Below are positions 7,333 to 16,847 of a stretch of 52,172 nucleotides of DNA, one piece after another; the stretch's first letter is position 1, and every line of letters starts with the position of its first letter. The DNA is from UBA932 sp031548545 (GTDB taxonomy: Bacteria > Bacteroidota > Bacteroidia > Bacteroidales > UBA932), in NCBI GenBank assembly GCA_031548545.1, contig JAVBQY010000032.1:1-52172 (forward strand). The letters are read 5' to 3'. The notes beneath the pieces were generated by a model. The model saw only the letters and a program-made list of their open reading frames with translations, was not told where the DNA came from and made no database searches. A program made the translations under genes and the position numbers.

Positions 7333-8745
7333 TTGCAAAGATTATTCGTCTTATTAGCCCTGCTGTTACCCTCAGCCCTCTTTGCCCAGCTTTCGGCTCC
7401 GGGGGCAAGCTTCAAACAGCCTACAGGTGGTTTGGTAACAGGAGAAATTGACACCGTATACGTGTTCTATGACCATGCGGATATGCAGCTGCGGGCGGAA
7501 CATCCGGCCGGAGTAAATGCCGAATTCAACTGGTACCGCCTGAACCTGGCCGATACTACACTGGACCTCTACCACCAGGATACCAATGTTCCGTTTTCCC
7601 TGATTACCGGCCTCCAGGAAGGTGGCTACCAGCTTGTAGTGCGTAACCTGGCGGACCTTTCGGCTCCCGTGGATACCTTTACGACCTGGCTCTTCCGCGA
7701 TACCTTTCGGATAGATGAGGTACGCTATGAGATTGACTGTGACGCCCTTCAGTTGAATATGCTGACGACTCCCAGCATTTATGCGTCATATACGATTTAC
7801 AATTTCAACGATTTTCTGCACCCGCCGCATGCCGGAGAAACCATATTCAGCCGGGCGCACACCGTTCGCTGGACGCCGGTAGATGCCAACGGCAATGAAA
7901 CCGAGATCTTTCCCGGTGTTGATAACCCCGACCAGACCTGGCGGACCCGGATCAACACCCGGACCTACATCGATGCCCCGCCGCCTTTGGCTGCTGCCGC
8001 TTATAAACTTGAAGTAGAGGATGTCTTCTACAAGAAAGCCGTCTACACGACCCCCTATACGATAAATGCCATAGCCGTCTATGCCAATCCGGTTGTAGAA
8101 GCTCTGGACAAGGAAGGACATTGGAAAGATGCCGGCGAGGAGCCGGAGGGCGAAGCGCTTTACCGTACCCGCTTCGATCACAGCCGGAGTGTAAATGCCG
8201 GCAGGTACCAGTGGAAGGGCTTCGCCAATAAAGAACAGCCCAATGGGGATAAAACATTGGTTTGGACAGACAGCACCACTCACTCCAACGACTATATCTA
8301 TCCGCGCATGCCCTATAAGGGTCAGGTATATGACGGCTATACTCCGGGCGCTTACCAGGTGCGCCTTATCGTTCGCAATGCGGTTTGCGTAGACTCTGCA
8401 AGCATCCGTTATATTACCGTGGTGCCCTCGTCCTTTGACGCCGGTGCCATCCCCAATGTCTTTACACCCAACGGCGACAACCAGAATGATATTTTTACCT
8501 TCGTCAAGGGCAAGGAACCTATATCGTTGGAATACATTAAAGTCTATATTTATAACCGCTCCGGCGGGCTGGTATACAGCTACGAAGGCCGCTCCGACGA
8601 ATGGCAGGGCTGGGATGGCCGGATGACAGGCTCACGCGGCGATGCGGCCGACGGCGTATATTATTATGTCATCAGCGGTCAGGGCTGGGACGATAAAGAT
8701 TATAGCAGCAAAGAATACACAGGATATTTACACCTTTTCAGATAA
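7333..8745 (+). CDS. T9SS type B sorting domain-containing (gliding motility-associated C-terminal) secreted protein
   Basis: 470 residues. Translation probably starts at TTG 7333, which gives a clean signal peptide (QRLFVLLALLLPSALFAQ); no ATG is available in frame nearby. The middle part is beta-rich and looks like PKD/Ig-type modules but I cannot name them. The last about 95 residues are a CHU_C/gliding-motility C-terminal domain: PNVFTPNGDNQNDIF, YIYNRSGGLVY, WDGR, ADGVYYYVI and a terminal YTGYLHLFR. This is the type B signal for export by the type IX secretion system, so the product is predicted to be secreted or surface-exposed. It lies 8 nt after tyrS and ends immediately before the hisS ATG. 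Confidence 0.85.
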   Translation: MQRLFVLLALLLPSALFAQLSAPGASFKQPTGGLVTGEIDTVYVFYDHADMQLRAEHPAGVNAEFNWYRLNLADTTLDLYHQDTNVPFSLITGLQEGGYQLVVRNLADLSAPVDTFTTWLFRDTFRIDEVRYEIDCDALQLNMLTTPSIYASYTIYNFNDFLHPPHAGETIFSRAHTVRWTPVDANGNETEIFPGVDNPDQTWRTRINTRTYIDAPPPLAAAAYKLEVEDVFYKKAVYTTPYTINAIAVYANPVVEALDKEGHWKDAGEEPEGEALYRTRFDHSRSVNAGRYQWKGFANKEQPNGDKTLVWTDSTTHSNDYIYPRMPYKGQVYDGYTPGAYQVRLIVRNAVCVDSASIRYITVVPSSFDAGAIPNVFTPNGDNQNDIFTFVKGKEPISLEYIKVYIYNRSGGLVYSYEGRSDEWQGWDGRMTGSRGDAADGVYYYVISGQGWDDKDYSSKEYTGYLHLFR

Positions 8746-10101
8746 ATGGCACAAACAACTTCTATTCCCAAGGGAATGCGCGACTTTTCACCGGTTGAAA
8801 TGCTGCGCCGTAATTATATTTTCGACACCATCCGCGGCGTATTCAAGCGCTACGGTTATGCCCCCATTGAAACCCCTGCGATGGAGCACCTCTCCACCCT
8901 GCTGGGTAAATATGGTGAGGAGGGGGATAAACTCCTGTTCAAGGTCCTGAATTCCGGCGACGCCTTTGCCGGTATTACCGCGCCGGAACTGGCAAACAGC
9001 AACGCCATGGCGGCCAAAGTGTGTGAGAAAGGGCTCCGTTACGATCTGACCGTACCCTTTGCCCGATACGTGGTGCAGCACCGCAATGAGCTGACTTTCC
9101 CTTTTAAACGTTACCAGATACAGCCCGTATGGCGGGCCGACCGTCCGCAAAAAGGCCGTTACCGTGAGTTTTATCAATGTGACGCCGATGTGGTCGGCAG
9201 CCCCTCCTTGTTAAACGAACTGGAGCTGGTGCAGATGGTAGATGATATCTTTACCCGGTTCGGGATCCGGGTCACGCTGAAAATCAATAATCGTAAGGTC
9301 TTGAGCGGTATTGCCGAAGTGATGGGAGCCGCCGACAAACTGATTGATATCACGGTGGCCATTGATAAAATCGACAAGATAGGACAAGAGGCTGTACTGG
9401 ATGAATTGCGTTCGAAAAGCATTTCCGAAGCCGCCATTCAAATCCTGCTTCCGGTGCTTTTATTGCAGGGCGATACCATTAGTAAATTACAGGTGTTAAG
9501 TGAAATACTATCAACGTCGGAGATCGGTATGAAAGGGGTGGAAGAACTGCGTACACTCTTTGGATATATCGGCCGGCAGGACCTCCGCCAGCAGGTGGAG
9601 CTGGACCTTTCGCTGGCCCGCGGATTAAACTATTACACCGGCGCCATATTTGAGGTGAAAGCCAATGACGTAGCCATCGGCAGCATTAGCGGCGGCGGTC
9701 GTTATGATGACCTTACCGGTATTTTCGGCTTGAAGGATGTATCAGGCGTCGGTATTTCCTTTGGCGCCGACCGGATATATGATGTCCTGACCGCCCTGAA
9801 CAAGTTCCCGGACGCGGCCGGAGAGGCCACAAAAGCCCTCTTCCTGAACCTGGGCGAAGCTGCGCTGGACCAATCCTTGCTTTATCTCCGCCAGTTGCGT
9901 AATGCCGGAGTTCCGGCCGAAATATATCCTGATATGGCCAAGATGAAAAAACAAATGGAATATGCCGGCAAGCGGACTATTCCTTACGTAATCATCATCG
10001 GTGAAGAAGAGATGCAAAAAGGAGGCCTTTCTTTAAAAAACATGCAGACAGGAGAACAGCTTTTTACGGATTATCAGGGACTCCTACATGCGTTATCCTG
10101 A
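8746..10101 (+). CDS. hisS: Histidyl-tRNA synthetase
   Basis: 451 residues. Class II synthetase that charges tRNA-His. Motif 1 region begins GMRDFSPVEM and motif 2 contains RYQIQPVWRADRPQKGRYREFYQCDADVVG split around the RxE loop (...GRYREFYQ). The histidine A motif is RGLNYYTGAIFEV, followed by SGGGRYDDL and a GISFGADRI motif 3. An anticodon-binding domain starts around residue 360. The ATG follows the stop of the secreted-protein gene with no intervening base, supporting co-translation. Some Bacteroidota HisS proteins of this length carry a central insertion, which fits the IQILLPVLL segment. Confidence 0.97.
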   Translation: MAQTTSIPKGMRDFSPVEMLRRNYIFDTIRGVFKRYGYAPIETPAMEHLSTLLGKYGEEGDKLLFKVLNSGDAFAGITAPELANSNAMAAKVCEKGLRYDLTVPFARYVVQHRNELTFPFKRYQIQPVWRADRPQKGRYREFYQCDADVVGSPSLLNELELVQMVDDIFTRFGIRVTLKINNRKVLSGIAEVMGAADKLIDITVAIDKIDKIGQEAVLDELRSKSISEAAIQILLPVLLLQGDTISKLQVLSEILSTSEIGMKGVEELRTLFGYIGRQDLRQQVELDLSLARGLNYYTGAIFEVKANDVAIGSISGGGRYDDLTGIFGLKDVSGVGISFGADRIYDVLTALNKFPDAAGEATKALFLNLGEAALDQSLLYLRQLRNAGVPAEIYPDMAKMKKQMEYAGKRTIPYVIIIGEEEMQKGGLSLKNMQTGEQLFTDYQGLLHALS

Positions 10102-10283
10102 TTAATGTACAAAAAAAATATTAACCGGGCTTGTCTTTTTTGTTGATAACTTTGATTTTTTTAACATTTTTAATTTGTTGATTATCAGCGTGTTTTGTTT
10201 CTTAAGCAAGAGGGTTTAATATAAAAAATCATTCTTTAAGAATAGCTATAAGCTAATGGCACAGACGATTTTGTTGAAAAAAA

Positions 10284-10314
10284 TTTGGTAGCTATTAAGA
10301 AACCGCTATATTTG
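10284..10314 (+). promoter_or_regulatory. Consensus promoter of HU gene
   Basis: TTTG (10284-10287), exactly 19 nt, TATATTTG (10307-10314): a perfect match to the Bacteroidota vegetative promoter. It gives a 5' leader of about 50 nt. The rest of the 268-bp gap from 10102 is AT-rich with no gene seen. Confidence 0.85.
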
Positions 10315-10369
10315 CACTACGAAAACAAAACAATAGTTATAATATTCATTCACTTTAAAAATTACCATT

Positions 10370-10648
10370 ATGAACAAGACTCAATTTATTGATGCTGTTG
10401 CTGCTAAGTCTGGTTTGACTAAAGCTGATGCAAAAAAGGCTGTTGATGCTTTCATCGGTGTTGCTGCTGCGGCCCTGAAAAGCAAAGACGCTCGTGTCGC
10501 TTTGATTCCTTTCGGAACCTTCTCAGTTACTAAACGTAGCGCCCGCACCGGCCGCAACCCCCGCACCGGAGCTACCATCAAGATCGCTGCCAAGAAAGTA
10601 GTTCGCTTCAAAGCAGGTTCACAATTGAACGAAACTATTAACAAATAG
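10370..10648 (+). CDS. HU-family nucleoid DNA-binding protein
   Basis: 92 residues, a typical HU length. It binds DNA without strong sequence preference as a dimer and bends it. The dimerisation helices (MNKTQFIDAVAAKSGLTKADAKKAVDAF) precede the beta arm with the family signature GTFSVTKRSARTGRNPRTGATIKI, and the last strand and helix contain VVRFKAGSQL. The gene stands alone between its own consensus promoter and a strong terminator, consistent with high expression. The 5' part of the gene uses T-ending codons heavily (gct, gat, gtt), unlike its GC-rich neighbours, as often seen in highly expressed genes. Confidence 0.96.
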   Translation: MNKTQFIDAVAAKSGLTKADAKKAVDAFIGVAAAALKSKDARVALIPFGTFSVTKRSARTGRNPRTGATIKIAAKKVVRFKAGSQLNETINK

Positions 10649-10669
10649 TCTTTGTTACGGATTGATCAA

Positions 10670-10699
10670 AAAAAGAAGAGCCCTCAAGCTCTTCTTTTT
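10670..10699 (+). terminator. Terminator of HU gene
   Basis: A perfect 12-bp stem (10670-10681 with 10688-10699) encloses loop cctcaa, with the T-rich arm forming the 3' side. It ends six bases before the next ATG, so the receptor gene at 10706 must either be read through or have a start point inside this hairpin region. Confidence 0.85.
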
Positions 10700-10705
10700 G
10701 TTTAA

Positions 10706-12811
10706 ATGAAAAAAAAGATCCTTCACCATCTTGTATTCTTACCGGCTTTGTTGGCTGGGAGTTGGCTTTATGCCCAGTCGCCGGACAGCGCCACCGCCAG
10801 GCAACTGGAGGCCGTGGTTGTCTCCTCCGAACGCCCGAATGCCAACGTGGTCCGTCCGGAAATGAGCATGGAAAAGCTCGATGTCCGGCAGATTAAATTA
10901 ATCCCGGCCCTCTTCGGGGAGGTAGATGTGATCAAAGCAATCCAGTTATTGCCGGGCGTGCAGGCTGCCAGTGAAGGCTCTTCGGGCTTTAGCGTACGTG
11001 GCGGCAGCCCCGACCAGAACCTTATTCTTTTTGACGATGCGGTGGTCTATAATGCCTCCCACCTCATGGGTTTCTTCTCCGTATTCAACAACGATGCGGT
11101 CAACGGCATTACTTTATATAAAGGAGATATTCCGGCGGCTTATGGCGGACGACTATCGTCGCTGCTTGATGTGCAGGCCGCCCCCGGTACGGACCGATTC
11201 GGCTTCAATGCCGGCATCGGCCTTATTGCCAGCCGGATCATGCTACAGGGCCCCATAGTGCCCGGCAAAGCCACATTCCTGGTGGCCGGACGGCGTACCT
11301 ACGCCGATTTATTCCTGCCCCTGTCGCCCAACAAAAATGTCCGCAATGCCACGCTTTATTTCTATGACATCAATGCCAAACTCAATGTCCGGCTGGACCG
11401 TAAAAACCAGCTCTCCTTCACCGGCTACTTCGGCAAAGATAACTTCGGTAACCACGATATGACCATGGGCTTCGGCAATATGACAGGAACATTGCGCTGG
11501 AAGAACTTTACCACCGATGCGATTACCATACAAACCGAAATCCTGGGCAGTGGTTACGACTATGCGATGAAGGCCTCCATGCCGGCTTTTACGGGCGAGT
11601 GGAATTCCAATATCTACAGCCTTGGCCTGCGTTCCGACCTGAGTTGGCGCCATACTTCCGGAACCTATAAACTGGGGATTAGCAGTGACTACAAATGGTT
11701 CAACCCCGGCATTGGCCGTAGTGTAATTGAGAACCAGGTTTACACCGTTGCCATGGATAAAAAATACGCCTGGGAAAACGCCCTTTATTTTGCCAACCAG
11801 CACCGCCTGTTTGACCACCTGACCCTTAAATACGGCCTGCGTCTTACCCGTTTTGATAACCTTGGTCCCTCCAACGAATACCTTGTGGATGCCCATTATA
11901 ATGTGACGGATACCCTGACTTTCCGTACCGGTGAATTTTACCATCACAGCTGGGCGCTGGAACCCCGGCTGGGGCTGACCTATGCCTTCAGTGACCAATG
12001 GTCGCTAAAAGCCTCTTATTCCCGTACGGCGCAGTTTCTGCACCTGCTTTCCATGTCAACCGCCGGCTCCCCGCTGGATGTATGGGTACCCTCCAACATC
12101 ACCATCAAACCGGAGACGGCAGACCAGTTTGCCCTGGGCGTCTTTGCCAATTTTATGGATAACCTGCTGGAGGCTTCGGCAGAAATCTACTACAGGAAGC
12201 TGGGTGACGTTCTTGATTTCAGGGATCATGCCAAGGTGATGGGTAATAATATTATAGAGTCAGAGGTACGATCCGGCGCCGGCGAAAACTATGGACTGGA
12301 ACTGATGCTTCGTAAAAATGAGGGCCAACTGACCGGCTGGATCAGTTACACCTGGTCACGCGCTTTCCGTACCATTCCGACCATCAACAGCGGTAACCCT
12401 TATTCCTCCCCTTACGACCGTCCGAACAACATTAATATAGTCCTTTCCTACGCTTTTACGCCCCGCCTTTCCGCCTCCCTGAACTGGGTTTATGTGACGG
12501 GGCAGCCCGTCACCTTCCCCGAATCGCGCTACCTTTTCGGCAATGATTACATTCCGGTCTATACGGCCCGGAATACTTACCGTTTCCCCGATTACCACCG
12601 GCTGGACGCGTCTTTGGACCTGCGCCTGGGGCAGGAATATCCCGGCAAACGCTGGCACCACGCCCTGAACTTTTCCGTCTACAACCTCTACGGCCGCAAA
12701 AATCCGTGGACCATTAATTTTAAAACCGATGACAATGCCGTACAATATGCGGAGATGACCTATCTCTTCGGTATTGTACCCTCCATAACCTATACCGTGA
12801 AATTTGAGTAA
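10706..12811 (+). CDS. TonB-dependent receptor without N-terminal CarboxypepD domain
   Basis: 701 residues. Signal peptide about 1-23 (ends LYAQ). Unlike many Bacteroidota receptors it goes straight into the TonB-box/plug region: LEAVVVSSERPN, then DVIKAIQLLPGVQAASEG, FSVRGGSPDQNLILFDD and AAYGGRLSSLLDV. The beta-barrel follows and ends with the terminal aromatic segment YTVKFE. The next gene, 9 nt downstream, is a DUF4249 lipoprotein, the standard partner of this receptor type, so the two are likely a transport pair at the outer membrane. The substrate is unknown. The upstream HU terminator lies only six bases before the start. Confidence 0.9.
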   Translation: MKKKILHHLVFLPALLAGSWLYAQSPDSATARQLEAVVVSSERPNANVVRPEMSMEKLDVRQIKLIPALFGEVDVIKAIQLLPGVQAASEGSSGFSVRGGSPDQNLILFDDAVVYNASHLMGFFSVFNNDAVNGITLYKGDIPAAYGGRLSSLLDVQAAPGTDRFGFNAGIGLIASRIMLQGPIVPGKATFLVAGRRTYADLFLPLSPNKNVRNATLYFYDINAKLNVRLDRKNQLSFTGYFGKDNFGNHDMTMGFGNMTGTLRWKNFTTDAITIQTEILGSGYDYAMKASMPAFTGEWNSNIYSLGLRSDLSWRHTSGTYKLGISSDYKWFNPGIGRSVIENQVYTVAMDKKYAWENALYFANQHRLFDHLTLKYGLRLTRFDNLGPSNEYLVDAHYNVTDTLTFRTGEFYHHSWALEPRLGLTYAFSDQWSLKASYSRTAQFLHLLSMSTAGSPLDVWVPSNITIKPETADQFALGVFANFMDNLLEASAEIYYRKLGDVLDFRDHAKVMGNNIIESEVRSGAGENYGLELMLRKNEGQLTGWISYTWSRAFRTIPTINSGNPYSSPYDRPNNINIVLSYAFTPRLSASLNWVYVTGQPVTFPESRYLFGNDYIPVYTARNTYRFPDYHRLDASLDLRLGQEYPGKRWHHALNFSVYNLYGRKNPWTINFKTDDNAVQYAEMTYLFGIVPSITYTVKFE

Positions 12812-12820
12812 GCGACTACC

Positions 12821-13759
12821 ATGAACAAATCCATACCTCCTCAAATCACCAAGATAAGCTATCGGCCCTTTTACAGCATACTAAGCCTGTTGTCGGGGCT
12901 GCTGATCACGGCCTGTACGGAGCGCATAGACATCAGCACAGACAATGCGGCGCCGCAGGTCGTCATTACCGGCTGCATTACTACCGATACAATGGTGCAC
13001 ACCGTTACCATATCACAAACCGTAGGCTATTTTGGCACGGAGTCGCCGAAGACCTTTGACAACGCCAGGGTGAAAATAAACGGTGAAGAACTGCAATATT
13101 TCGGTTCCGGCGTTTATGGTACCGACCCCAGCTTCTTTGGGGTTCCGGGAACTAAATATACCTTGGATGTAGAAGTAGATGTTGAAGGGGAGGGCCGGCT
13201 TTCTCATTACACGGCCGAAGCCCTGATGCCACGGATCCACAAGCTGGATTCCATAAGCCTGATTCCGGCGCGTTCGGATATGGATCCCAACGATCCCCGC
13301 TGGTGGTTGCTGGTACATTTCCAGGACATAAAAAATGTACCGAACCTGTTCGGCGCCCATCTCTATATTTGCGGCCTGAAATATAGCGACTTTCTCCGCC
13401 GCTACTACTTAAATGAAAATGAAGAAATGGCGGCCGACGGCCAATACATCCGCTTTCCGTTGATTCCCGAATACACTATACGCCATGAGATGCGTTGGAA
13501 CAACGATGAAAAAATCCTTGTATATACCGGCGATACGCTCACTGTAGAATTGAACATGCTTGACCGTCCTTATTTCGATTACCTCCGCGCCGCCAAGCTG
13601 GAAATAAGCGGCAGTAATCCGATCTTTGCCGGCCCGCCGGCCAATGTCCCCGGTAATATTCAGGGCGGCGCCCTGGGTATTTTCGGCGCCTATACCACCA
13701 GCCGCCGGCATTTAGTGTTGGACAAACGCTACGGTTTGCCGGATCCTCCGCAGGAGTAA
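12821..13759 (+). CDS. DUF4249 domain-containing lipoprotein
   Basis: 312 residues. A hydrophobic N-terminal segment ends LLITAC with the lipobox Cys at about 32, although the signal is preceded by an unusually long basic/polar stretch (about 17 residues). The early block APQVVITGCITTDTMVHTVTISQT and the ARVKINGEE strand match the DUF4249 family, which is nearly always encoded beside a TonB-dependent receptor. The C-terminal end GALGIFGAYTTSRRHL is also typical. Function is unknown; an outer-membrane accessory role in uptake is inferred. The gene stops two bases from the stop of the convergent thiN gene, with no terminator between them. Confidence 0.8.
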   Translation: MNKSIPPQITKISYRPFYSILSLLSGLLITACTERIDISTDNAAPQVVITGCITTDTMVHTVTISQTVGYFGTESPKTFDNARVKINGEELQYFGSGVYGTDPSFFGVPGTKYTLDVEVDVEGEGRLSHYTAEALMPRIHKLDSISLIPARSDMDPNDPRWWLLVHFQDIKNVPNLFGAHLYICGLKYSDFLRRYYLNENEEMAADGQYIRFPLIPEYTIRHEMRWNNDEKILVYTGDTLTVELNMLDRPYFDYLRAAKLEISGSNPIFAGPPANVPGNIQGGALGIFGAYTTSRRHLVLDKRYGLPDPPQE

Positions 13760-13761
13760 GT

Positions 13762-14394
13762 TTACCGCCCGAACGCCTGAAAGACAATCAGCTTTCCTTT
13801 TTCGAACGCTAAGCTGAAACTGTTGCCGCTGGCTTCGTTCAGGCTGCCTTTCCACCAGGCGTCGAATAGTACGTGCTGGGTGGGGTATTTTAGCCCTTCG
13901 CTTACGACCCGGGTTTCCGGCGTGAGGCAGAAAATGGAAACGGCCTGGCCTTTTTCGCAGAGGAACGTACGGCTGCCGCGCGTTGGTGTAAATACTCCGG
14001 TATCAGTGATCATCTCCACCTCGGCCAGTGTCGCATAATCGGCCAGCAGGCTTATATTGGCGATGCTGTGGTCGTCGCGGCCGCCGGTGGCGCCCAGTAT
14101 AGTTAGCGCCTTGCAATTGTTTTCTGTGCAGAATAGCACGGCTTTGGTCAGGTCATTGGTTTCCTGGTCCGGAGAGCGATGGATGATGCCGGCAAAGCGC
14201 TCTTGCATACCGGCGGACAGGGTGTCCATGTCCCCTACAATGTAGTCGGGTTGCCGCCCGTACAGGAGCAATTTTTCGACGGCCCCGTCACAGCAGACCA
14301 CCGTCGCAGCCTCCTTCAGCGCCGCCAGGGCCCTGGGGTGGGAGGGAAAGGTGCCGTCGGCTAAAATAACAACGGGGGATTGTAAGGGAAACAT
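13762..14394 (-). CDS. thiN: Thiamine diphosphokinase
   Basis: 210 residues, the normal size. It transfers pyrophosphate from ATP to thiamine, giving thiamine diphosphate. Catalytic-domain signatures are visible in order: CCDGAVEKLL, YIVGDMDTLS (acidic metal-binding residues), DQETNDLTKAV and GATGGRDDHSIANISLL. The C-terminal half is the beta-sandwich thiamine-binding domain, ending SFSLAFEKGKLIVF. It is the last gene of the alaS-hutU-lptFG-fmt string, 49 nt after fmt. That gap holds a small hairpin (ctcac/gtgag, 14419-14433) without a T-run, so read-through from fmt is likely. Confidence 0.93.
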   Translation of the reverse strand: MFPLQSPVVILADGTFPSHPRALAALKEAATVVCCDGAVEKLLLYGRQPDYIVGDMDTLSAGMQERFAGIIHRSPDQETNDLTKAVLFCTENNCKALTILGATGGRDDHSIANISLLADYATLAEVEMITDTGVFTPTRGSRTFLCEKGQAVSIFCLTPETRVVSEGLKYPTQHVLFDAWWKGSLNEASGNSFSLAFEKGKLIVFQAFGR

Positions 14395-14443
14395 GTGTAT
14401 ATTTAATAATGAAGCGAACTCACGAGCCGTGAGGCGAATATAA

Positions 14444-15400
14444 TTAAGTAAAAATATAGATTTCCGGATGCCGGAACCCGAGCAGAAAGTCTTTTACGGG
14501 CACTCGTTTTTTGCCGGCCATCTGCAATTCGTTGATGCGGATAAAGCCGTCCGCACAGGCTACTTTCAGGTAGCTTTTCTGGTCACAGACAATCGTACCC
14601 GGAGCCAGATGGTGTTCCTGTATTTCGGGTGTCGTATCGAAAATTTTTACAGGCGTGCTTTGCCCTTTCTCGTCCGTCAGCTCACCGAAGGCGGCGGGGT
14701 AGGGGCTGAGCCCGCGCACCAGGTTGTGGATTTGCCGGGCCGGTTGGTCCCAATGTATCCGGCAGGTCTCTTTATGAATTTTGGGCGCCGGTTTCCAATC
14801 CGTGCCGGAGGCTTGCGCTTGTGGTTGCACAGCGCCTGCGGCTATGGCATCCAGGGTCCGGGCAATCAATCCTGCGCCGGAGACCATCAGCCGGTCATGT
14901 AAGGATCCCGCATTTTCGTTTTCGCCGATGGATAGTTTTTCACTATATATGGTGCTGCCCGTGTCTATCTGCTCATCGAGAAAGAAGGTGGTGGCGCCTG
15001 TTTCTTTTTCACCGTTGATGATGGCCCAGTTGATGGGGGCGGCGCCGCGGTATTGGGGCAGCAGAGAAGCATGCAGGTTGAAAGCGCCGCAGCGGGGCAT
15101 GCGCCACACCACCTCGGGCAGCATCCGGAAAGCAACGACTACGAATACATCTGCCTGCCAATCGCGCAGCTGGCTGAGAAAGGCTTCGTCACGCAGTTTC
15201 TCCGGTTGCAATACCGGTAATTGATGCTGCAGGGCCAGTTTTTTAACCTCGGACTGGTGGAGCTGTTGCCCGCGGCCGGCCGGTTTGTCGGGCACGGTAA
15301 CGACGCCAACCAGCCGGTATTGCCGGTCTATCAGGCTCTGCAGGCAGTGGGCGGCAAAGCCTGGTGTGCCCATAAATACGATGCGTAGCGGATTAGTCAC
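14444..15400 (-). CDS. fmt: Methionyl-tRNA formyltransferase
   Basis: 318 residues. It formylates the amino group of initiator Met-tRNA using 10-formyl-tetrahydrofolate. The N-terminal Rossmann domain starts RIVFMGTPGFA. The family signature NLHASLLPQYRGAAP lies at 108-122, with catalytic Asn and His, and the essential Asp is in DEQIDTG (about 146). The C-terminal OB-like tRNA-binding domain begins near residue 210. The start overlaps the end of the LptF/G gene by 8 nt, so the two are translationally linked. Confidence 0.96.
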   Translation of the reverse strand: MTNPLRIVFMGTPGFAAHCLQSLIDRQYRLVGVVTVPDKPAGRGQQLHQSEVKKLALQHQLPVLQPEKLRDEAFLSQLRDWQADVFVVVAFRMLPEVVWRMPRCGAFNLHASLLPQYRGAAPINWAIINGEKETGATTFFLDEQIDTGSTIYSEKLSIGENENAGSLHDRLMVSGAGLIARTLDAIAAGAVQPQAQASGTDWKPAPKIHKETCRIHWDQPARQIHNLVRGLSPYPAAFGELTDEKGQSTPVKIFDTTPEIQEHHLAPGTIVCDQKSYLKVACADGFIRINELQMAGKKRVPVKDFLLGFRHPEIYIFT

Positions 15401-16847
15401 GTTTCTTTTTCTTGTTGAGTATACTTGTCAATTTATTCAGCACATTGAGGTAACGGTCGGTATTGAACAGCGCAGAGTCGGTGGTTGCCTTATAGGTCAG
15501 GAAAATACCGATGGGCAATAATACGAAACTCGACAGCCAGATTCCCATCGCAGGCGACCATACATCATCGCGTGAAAGTTTTTTACCGCTGATGTCTACC
15601 ACCCAGTAGATGATGAAGAAAAAGCTGGAAACAACAACCGGCATTCCCAGTCCTCCTTTCCGGATGATGGCCCCCAGGGGCGCGCCGATAAAGAAGAAAA
15701 TCAGGCAGGCGATAGACAGGGTGAACTTGCGGTGCCACTCAATGTCTACACGGCGCAGCGAGTAGTCATACTGCTCAAAGTTGGCAAGGTGCATATCTAT
15801 CTGTGATAAGCCCTGTTTAGCGCGATCCAGCGCTTGGGCGGACAGGTCCATCTTCTCATCAATGGACGCCTGTCGGAACAGTGAGTCGCAATTGAGCGTA
15901 TATATATACTGTGCGCTCCGGCGGGCTGTGGTATCCAACTCTTGTCCGCGCATAAACCCGAGTTTATAATAAATGGAGGAAATAAAGTTCTTGGTGATCT
16001 CGGTTTCCATCGCCTTCAGGGAGTCGCTCTGCTGGGTCAGGGTGAGGATACTTTGCATCTGCGCCTGTCCCTTGAACAGGTCATCATTATCGCTGCGCTT
16101 GAAGTCATAACCATTCAGCGGAATAAGCACTTCCTGTTCGGTAAAGAAGCGCCGTTGGAAAGGAGCGCTGGTATCGCTCAGATTCTGCGTTTCCTGGTTC
16201 TCGTAAGTGTGCCCATTGAAAAGTTTGAATATCAGGTACTCTTTGTCTGCCGTAAAGCGGATATAGCCCGAGTCTGCCCGGGTCACGGAAACATTGCCTT
16301 TTTTGGCCGTGTGATCGTACACAATCACATTATACATCGTCTGTGTTTTAGGATCCTGCCGCTCTATCCGCAGGCTGTAATCTTCCAGTCCGTTGTAAAA
16401 CATCCCGGCCGGGATCTTGATTTCTTCCCGCTTGTTCCGGATGTCATACATCAGCGAGTTGATTTTCAGGTTGGCCATAGGAATGAAATAATTCGACACA
16501 AAGAAAGCGCCGACACAGATCAATACCGCCATGCCCATGAGCGGTCGCATGATGCGTTGCACACTCATGCCTGCGGCTTTCATGGCCAGTAGTTCATTGT
16601 TTTCACCGAAATCACCCATGGTCATGATCGAGGCCAGCATGGTAGACAAGGGGAGGGCCAGCGGAATAAAGGTGATGGCGCCCCAGAAAATAAATTCTGC
16701 CACTACGAGCATTCCCAAGCCTTTCCCTACCAGCTCATCAATATACAGCCACAAGAACTGCAGCATGAGTACGAAGAGTACAACAAAAAACGTCAGCACC
16801 ATAGGGCCGAGGTAAGAAACCAGTATGTAGCGGTCTATGCGTTTCAT
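15393..16847 (-). CDS. LptF/LptG-family LPS export permease
   Basis: 484 residues. Inner-membrane permease that, with LptB and LptC, extracts lipopolysaccharide and passes it to the periplasmic bridge. The N-terminus has three transmembrane helices (about residues 12-35, 55-75, 100-122) with the conserved GENNELLAMKAAGMSVQRIMRPL cytoplasmic loop split over them. A periplasmic beta-jellyroll follows (DYSLRIERQDPKTQTMYNVIVYDH...). A long insertion (about 255-340) precedes the three C-terminal helices, which start around SIACLIFFFIGAPLGA. Bacteroidota often carry two such genes scattered in the genome; only one is here, so F or G cannot be decided. It overlaps hutU by 4 nt and fmt by 8 nt. Confidence 0.9.
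   Translation of the reverse strand: MKRIDRYILVSYLGPMVLTFFVVLFVLMLQFLWLYIDELVGKGLGMLVVAEFIFWGAITFIPLALPLSTMLASIMTMGDFGENNELLAMKAAGMSVQRIMRPLMGMAVLICVGAFFVSNYFIPMANLKINSLMYDIRNKREEIKIPAGMFYNGLEDYSLRIERQDPKTQTMYNVIVYDHTAKKGNVSVTRADSGYIRFTADKEYLIFKLFNGHTYENQETQNLSDTSAPFQRRFFTEQEVLIPLNGYDFKRSDNDDLFKGQAQMQSILTLTQQSDSLKAMETEITKNFISSIYYKLGFMRGQELDTTARRSAQYIYTLNCDSLFRQASIDEKMDLSAQALDRAKQGLSQIDMHLANFEQYDYSLRRVDIEWHRKFTLSIACLIFFFIGAPLGAIIRKGGLGMPVVVSSFFFIIYWVVDISGKKLSRDDVWSPAMGIWLSSFVLLPIGIFLTYKATTDSALFNTDRYLNVLNKLTSILNKKKKRD

Noticed and set aside
14395..14443. Hairpin between fmt and thiN as a terminator or riboswitch
   Set aside because: Only a 5-bp stem with no T-run; too short for a thiamine-pyrophosphate riboswitch.
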